From: Chloroflexota bacterium
GTDB lineage: Bacteria > Chloroflexota > Anaerolineae > UBA1429
DNA: 42,299 nucleotides
NCBI GenBank assembly: GCA_012728955.1
Contig: JAAYED010000037.1
Location: forward strand, 1-42,299
Direction: 5' to 3'
Shown here: piece after piece, positions 39,091 to 42,299 of the stretch
How positions within the stretch are numbered: the first letter of the stretch is position 1
Layout: each line of letters opens with the position of its first letter
Made by a program: the position numbers and the translations under genes
The notes under the pieces: generated by a model
The model's input: only the letters and a program-made list of their open reading frames with translations
Told to the model about the DNA's origin: nothing
The model's database searches: none

Positions 39091-40479
39091 ATGTCCGAAC
39101 TGCTTACTCGGCGTAACTTTTTAAAGTACAGCGCCCTCGCGGCGGGAGCCGTGCTGGCGGCCTGTACACCCAGCGCCCCGACGGGCGGGACCGAAGGCGG
39201 TGGTGAGGCCACGGCCCCGACAGCGGCCAGCGGTGGTGGCGCCAGCGCCCCGGCGGCCGGCGCCAAGGAAAAGATCCTCTACTGGGACAACAGCAGCCCC
39301 GAGGGTCTCGATGGCCAGGTCAAAGAGGCCATGATCCAGAATTATCGGGACAATAACCCCGATAAAGAGCTCGAGTCGGTTTACAAGCCCACCACGGCGG
39401 GCACCCAGATGTCCGAGGCACTGCTCACCAGCATCGCCGCCGGCAACCCGCCCGACGCCGCCTACTTTGACCGGTTCATCGTGGCAGCCTGGGCAGCCGA
39501 GGGCTCGCTCACCGATCTCACCGATCTGTGCGCCAGCAACGGCATCACCTCCGACCAGTATTTCCCCTTTGCATGGACCGAAGTAACTGGTTGGCAGGAC
39601 AAGGTCTGGGCGCTCCCCTTTGACACCGACACCCGCGCCGTCTACTTTGACAAGGCGGTGATCAGCGAGGGCGGCTTTGACCCCGAGAACATGCCCACCA
39701 CTTTGGAAGAGCTGGACGCCATGGCCGAAAAGCTCTTCAAGACCGAGGACGGCCGCATGACCCGCGCAGGGTTCATCCCCTGGTACGGCCAGGGCGGTTG
39801 CCCCTACCTGTGGGAGTGGACCTGGGGCCACAAGTTCTGGGACAAGAGCGATCCCTCCAATATCGTTGTAAACAGCGATATCTGCGTGGCCTCCATGGAA
39901 TGGCGCCGTCAGTACGCCGAAAAGTACGACATCCAGGCCTATGAGAGCTTCTCCTCCGCCTTTGGCACCGAGGCGCTCTCCCCCTTCTACGTGGGGCAGC
40001 TGGGCATGTGGGTCGACGGTGACTGGCGTATCGCCGGCTTTAAAAAGTACGCCCCCGACGTGGACTATGGCATCATCACCACCCCCTTCCCCGCAGGCGG
40101 CCGTACGGCCACCATGGCTGGTGGATGGTCCGTGGTGGTGCCGGCCGGCGCCAAGAACGTCGCTGGCGGGTTTGACTTTATCAGCACCTTTGGTGGCCCG
40201 GGCGAGTTTGGCATGAACTATTACTGCCGCGAAACCGCCCACATCCCCACCTTGAAGACCCTGGCCGAGGATCCGGTGTACACCGAAGATCCCAAGCACA
40301 AGGTCTTTATGGACCTGCTGCCCATCGCCGATACACGGCCCCCCGTGCCCATCGGCCAGTTCCTGTGGACCGCACTTGGCGAGGCGCGTGACCTGGTTAT
40401 CCATGGCACCAAGACCGCCAAGGAGGCCCTGGACGACGTTCAGGCGAACGCCGCCAAGGAAATGGAGCGCTTTATGTAG
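39091..40479 (+). CDS. sugar ABC transporter substrate-binding lipoprotein, CUT1 type (462 aa)
   Basis: The extracellular binding protein of a carbohydrate importer. The N-terminus has a twin-arginine signal (TRRNFLKYSALAAGAVLAAC) ending in a lipobox with Cys25, so it is exported folded and lipid-anchored. A low-complexity Gly/Ser/Thr/Ala linker (about residues 26-58) follows, then a family 1 extracellular solute-binding domain starting KILYWDNSSPEGLDGQVKEA and containing WALPFDTDTRAVYFDK and MAGGWSVVVPAGAKN. Many aromatic residues in the presumed cleft suit sugar stacking. GAGGAG lies 4-5 nt before the ATG. The ligand is unknown; the neighbourhood suggests an oligo-uronide or related glycan fragment. 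Confidence 0.93.
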   Translation: MSELLTRRNFLKYSALAAGAVLAACTPSAPTGGTEGGGEATAPTAASGGGASAPAAGAKEKILYWDNSSPEGLDGQVKEAMIQNYRDNNPDKELESVYKPTTAGTQMSEALLTSIAAGNPPDAAYFDRFIVAAWAAEGSLTDLTDLCASNGITSDQYFPFAWTEVTGWQDKVWALPFDTDTRAVYFDKAVISEGGFDPENMPTTLEELDAMAEKLFKTEDGRMTRAGFIPWYGQGGCPYLWEWTWGHKFWDKSDPSNIVVNSDICVASMEWRRQYAEKYDIQAYESFSSAFGTEALSPFYVGQLGMWVDGDWRIAGFKKYAPDVDYGIITTPFPAGGRTATMAGGWSVVVPAGAKNVAGGFDFISTFGGPGEFGMNYYCRETAHIPTLKTLAEDPVYTEDPKHKVFMDLLPIADTRPPVPIGQFLWTALGEARDLVIHGTKTAKEALDDVQANAAKEMERFM

Positions 40480-40488
40480 TCGCGCCCT

Positions 40489-40519
40489 CAGGGGGAGGCA
40501 GCCCGTCTGCCTCCCCCTG
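40489..40519 (+). terminator. intercistronic hairpin between binding protein and permease
   Basis: A perfect 13-bp stem (cagggggaggcag / ctgcctccccctg) with a 5-nt loop starts 10 bp after the binding-protein stop. Only ctctatcc follows, so partial termination or 3' mRNA protection is likelier than complete stop, giving more binding protein than permease. Confidence 0.65.
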
Positions 40520-40563
40520 CTCTATCCGATGCCCTCCTGGCTTAGCACAACGGGAGTACAACT

Positions 40564-41493
40564 ATGGCAGTTTCCGTTGCCCCGCAAAAGCGCCGGCGCA
40601 TGAGCAAGCTCGAGCGATCCGACTTTACCTGGGGCGTGATTTTCGCCAGCCCGTGGATCATCGGTTTTCTGGCACTCACCGGCTGGCCGATCCTTTCGTC
40701 CATCTATTACAGTTTTACCCAGTACAGTGTGCTTTCTGCGTCACGCTGGGTGGGATTCTCCAACTATCGCGAGCTCTTTATGGTGGACGACGTCTTTCGT
40801 CGCTCCCTGGGGAACTCGGCCTATTTCGCCGTGTTCTTTGTGCCGCTGGCCATCGCCTGCGCCATCACCATCGCGATCCTGCTGAACCAAAAGATTCACG
40901 GACAGACGGTCTACCGCACCATTTACTTTTTGCCCGTGCTCGTCCCCGACGTGGCTCTCTCGATCCTGTGGCTCTGGATGCTCAACCCCCAGGTGGGCCT
41001 CGTCAACACCATTATCTGGAAATTCTTTCATGTGCAGGGGCCCGGCTGGGTGGCTGACCCCAAGTGGTCCAAACCAGCCGTGATCCTGATGTCCCTCTGG
41101 ACGATCGGGCGCAGCGTCGTGATCTATCTCGCGGCACTGCAGGACGTGCCTCAAGACCTGTACGATGCCGGCGCAGTGGATGGCACCAACTGGTGGCAGC
41201 GCATCCGGCACGTCACACTGCCCATGATCAGCTCGGTGATCTTTTTCACGCTGATCACGAGCATGATCGGCGCCCTGCAGATGTTCACAGTGCCCTATAT
41301 CATGAGCCAGGGCGACGGTCGCCCCGCCCAATCGCTGATGTTCTATGCCATGGCGCTCTACCGTAACGCCTTTGTGTATTTCAAGATGGGTTACGCCTGC
41401 GCGATGGCCTGGGTGCTGTTCATCATCGTGATGTTCTTTACGCTGCTTACCTTCCGCTCTTCCGGCCGTTGGGTGTACTATGCGGGCGGCTGA
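40564..41493 (+). CDS. sugar ABC transporter permease, MalF-type (309 aa)
   Basis: Six membrane helices are visible, beginning with VIFASPWIIGFLALTGWPIL. The conserved permease loop that contacts the ATPase is DAGAVDGTNWWQRIRHVTLP (the EAA motif region with the family's A-x-x-D-G-A signature). It is a CUT1-type permease without the large MalF periplasmic insertion. GGGAG lies 7 nt before the ATG. It is the second gene of the importer operon; no ATPase gene is present in the window, so a shared MsmK-like ATPase elsewhere is likely. Confidence 0.93.
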   Translation: MAVSVAPQKRRRMSKLERSDFTWGVIFASPWIIGFLALTGWPILSSIYYSFTQYSVLSASRWVGFSNYRELFMVDDVFRRSLGNSAYFAVFFVPLAIACAITIAILLNQKIHGQTVYRTIYFLPVLVPDVALSILWLWMLNPQVGLVNTIIWKFFHVQGPGWVADPKWSKPAVILMSLWTIGRSVVIYLAALQDVPQDLYDAGAVDGTNWWQRIRHVTLPMISSVIFFTLITSMIGALQMFTVPYIMSQGDGRPAQSLMFYAMALYRNAFVYFKMGYACAMAWVLFIIVMFFTLLTFRSSGRWVYYAGG

Positions 41494-41535
41494 GTACGTT
41501 GCGGTAAACACTCTTCCGATGACAGGAGGTAACCC

Positions 41536-42299
41536 ATGGAAGTAACCGCTGGCGGCTCGGCACACATGAGCAGTGGCGAGATTTCTCGCCAGAAGCGGAT
41601 CGCACAGGTCAAGCATGTGCTGCGGCAGATCTTTTCGCACGCCATGCTGATCCCGCTGGCCATCCTGTTTATCCTGCCCTTTTACTGGATGGTCTCTACA
41701 TCGCTCAAATCCGACAGGCAGGTGTTTGCCTGGCCACTGGTGTGGTTCCCCAACCCCATCGTGTGGCAGAACTATCCGGATTCCATCGCCTTTTTCCCGT
41801 TCTGGCTGTACCTGCGCAATACGGTCTTTATCGCGGCCACCACGGTGATCGGGGCTGTCCTGTCCAACTCGCTGGTGGCCTACAGCCTGGGCTGCATCCG
41901 CTGGCGCGGGCGTGACATTCTCTTTCTGATCGCCGTCGCCACGATGATGATCCCGTATCAGGTGGTGATGGTTCCGCTCTTTATCACCTTCAGCAAGCTG
42001 AACTGGGTGGGCACCTGGCTGCCGCTCATCGTGCCCTCTTTCTTCAGCGGCGCCTTTTTCGTCTTTTTGTTGAGGCAGTTCTTCCGGACCATTCCCAACG
42101 ACCTGATCGACGCGGGCAAGATCGACGGCGCCGCCCATCCGCGCATCTTTGCGCAGATCGTGCTGCCCCTGGCCAAGCCCGCCCTGTTCACCGTGGGGCT
42201 CTTCCAGTTCCTCAACAGCTGGAGTGACTTTACCGGCCCCTTGATCTACCTCAGCGACTCGAAGATGTACACCATCAGCCTTGGTCTGCAGTTCTTCCG
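41536..42299 (+). CDS. sugar ABC transporter permease, MalG-type, cut by right edge (254 aa visible)
   Basis: The frame from ATG 41536 (AGGAGGT 5 nt upstream) is open to the right edge. A 35-residue cytoplasmic start is followed by helix MLIPLAILFILPFYWMVSTS and the segment LKSDRQVFAWPL typical of MalG-type permeases. The EAA loop is DLIDAGKIDGAAHPRIFAQI followed by VLPLAKPAL. The next helix (LFTVGLFQFLNSWSDFTGPL) is the usual fifth one; only about 25 residues should be missing. It pairs with the MalF-type protein to form the membrane channel. Confidence 0.93.
   Translation, partial: MEVTAGGSAHMSSGEISRQKRIAQVKHVLRQIFSHAMLIPLAILFILPFYWMVSTSLKSDRQVFAWPLVWFPNPIVWQNYPDSIAFFPFWLYLRNTVFIAATTVIGAVLSNSLVAYSLGCIRWRGRDILFLIAVATMMIPYQVVMVPLFITFSKLNWVGTWLPLIVPSFFSGAFFVFLLRQFFRTIPNDLIDAGKIDGAAHPRIFAQIVLPLAKPALFTVGLFQFLNSWSDFTGPLIYLSDSKMYTISLGLQFF

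Overview
The window is high-GC bacterial DNA with dense, short-spaced operons, consensus sigma-70-type promoters (TTGACN-16/17-TANNNT) and AGGAGG-type ribosome binding sites. Several features together suggest Chloroflexota, perhaps an Anaerolineae or Caldilineae relative: a twin-arginine lipoprotein sugar binder, a two-gene SufC/SufB-like pair without other suf genes, a GT39 membrane glycosyltransferase, an AgaG-free hexuronate operon and several VOC and alpha/beta-hydrolase genes. This placement is inference from gene content only; no 16S or marker gene is present.

Left part (1-15000, almost all minus strand): a GT39 membrane glycosyltransferase with an 18-bp-repeat-encoded tail that runs off the left edge; a GT-A-type glycosyltransferase coupled to an Old Yellow Enzyme; carB followed by a YugP-type zinc peptidase; a MarR regulator with a clear operator driving a heterodimeric ABC exporter; and a SufC/SufB-like pair followed by two small related proteins of unknown function. 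Middle part (15000-28400): VOC protein, initiator tRNA and a second CAU tRNA each with its own promoter and terminator, GNAT acetyltransferase, MtaA/UroD-family methyltransferase, glutamate dehydrogenase with a terminator-like structure in its leader, flavodoxin-family reductase, a decayed UspA remnant, a pyruvate-kinase-C-like protein, a second VOC protein, an esterase, a small secreted peptide, an MFS exporter, and three closely related alpha/beta hydrolases.

Right part (28500-42299): a carbohydrate-acid catabolic region. It holds a GH3 glycosidase, then an operon of beta-glucuronidase, fructuronate-reductase-type SDR, a LarA-type nickel-pincer racemase homologue and 2-keto-3-deoxygluconate kinase. 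A sulfatase lies on the other strand. A fumarylacetoacetase-family enzyme resembling 2-keto-3-deoxy-sugar-acid dehydratase follows, then a CUT1 sugar ABC importer (binding protein, two permeases, the second cut by the right edge). Together these suggest uptake of (sulfated) uronic-acid-containing oligosaccharides, desulfation, release of glucuronate, and flow through fructuronate, mannonate and KDG to KDPG. Uronate isomerase, mannonate dehydratase, KDPG aldolase and the importer ATPase are not in the window.

The points most worth a second look are the LarA homologue embedded in a hexuronate operon, the terminator-like leader of glutamate dehydrogenase, the asymmetric ABC exporter with its MarR operator, the cysteine-tailed SufC-like ATPase with two small partner genes, and a possible 49-residue secreted peptide.
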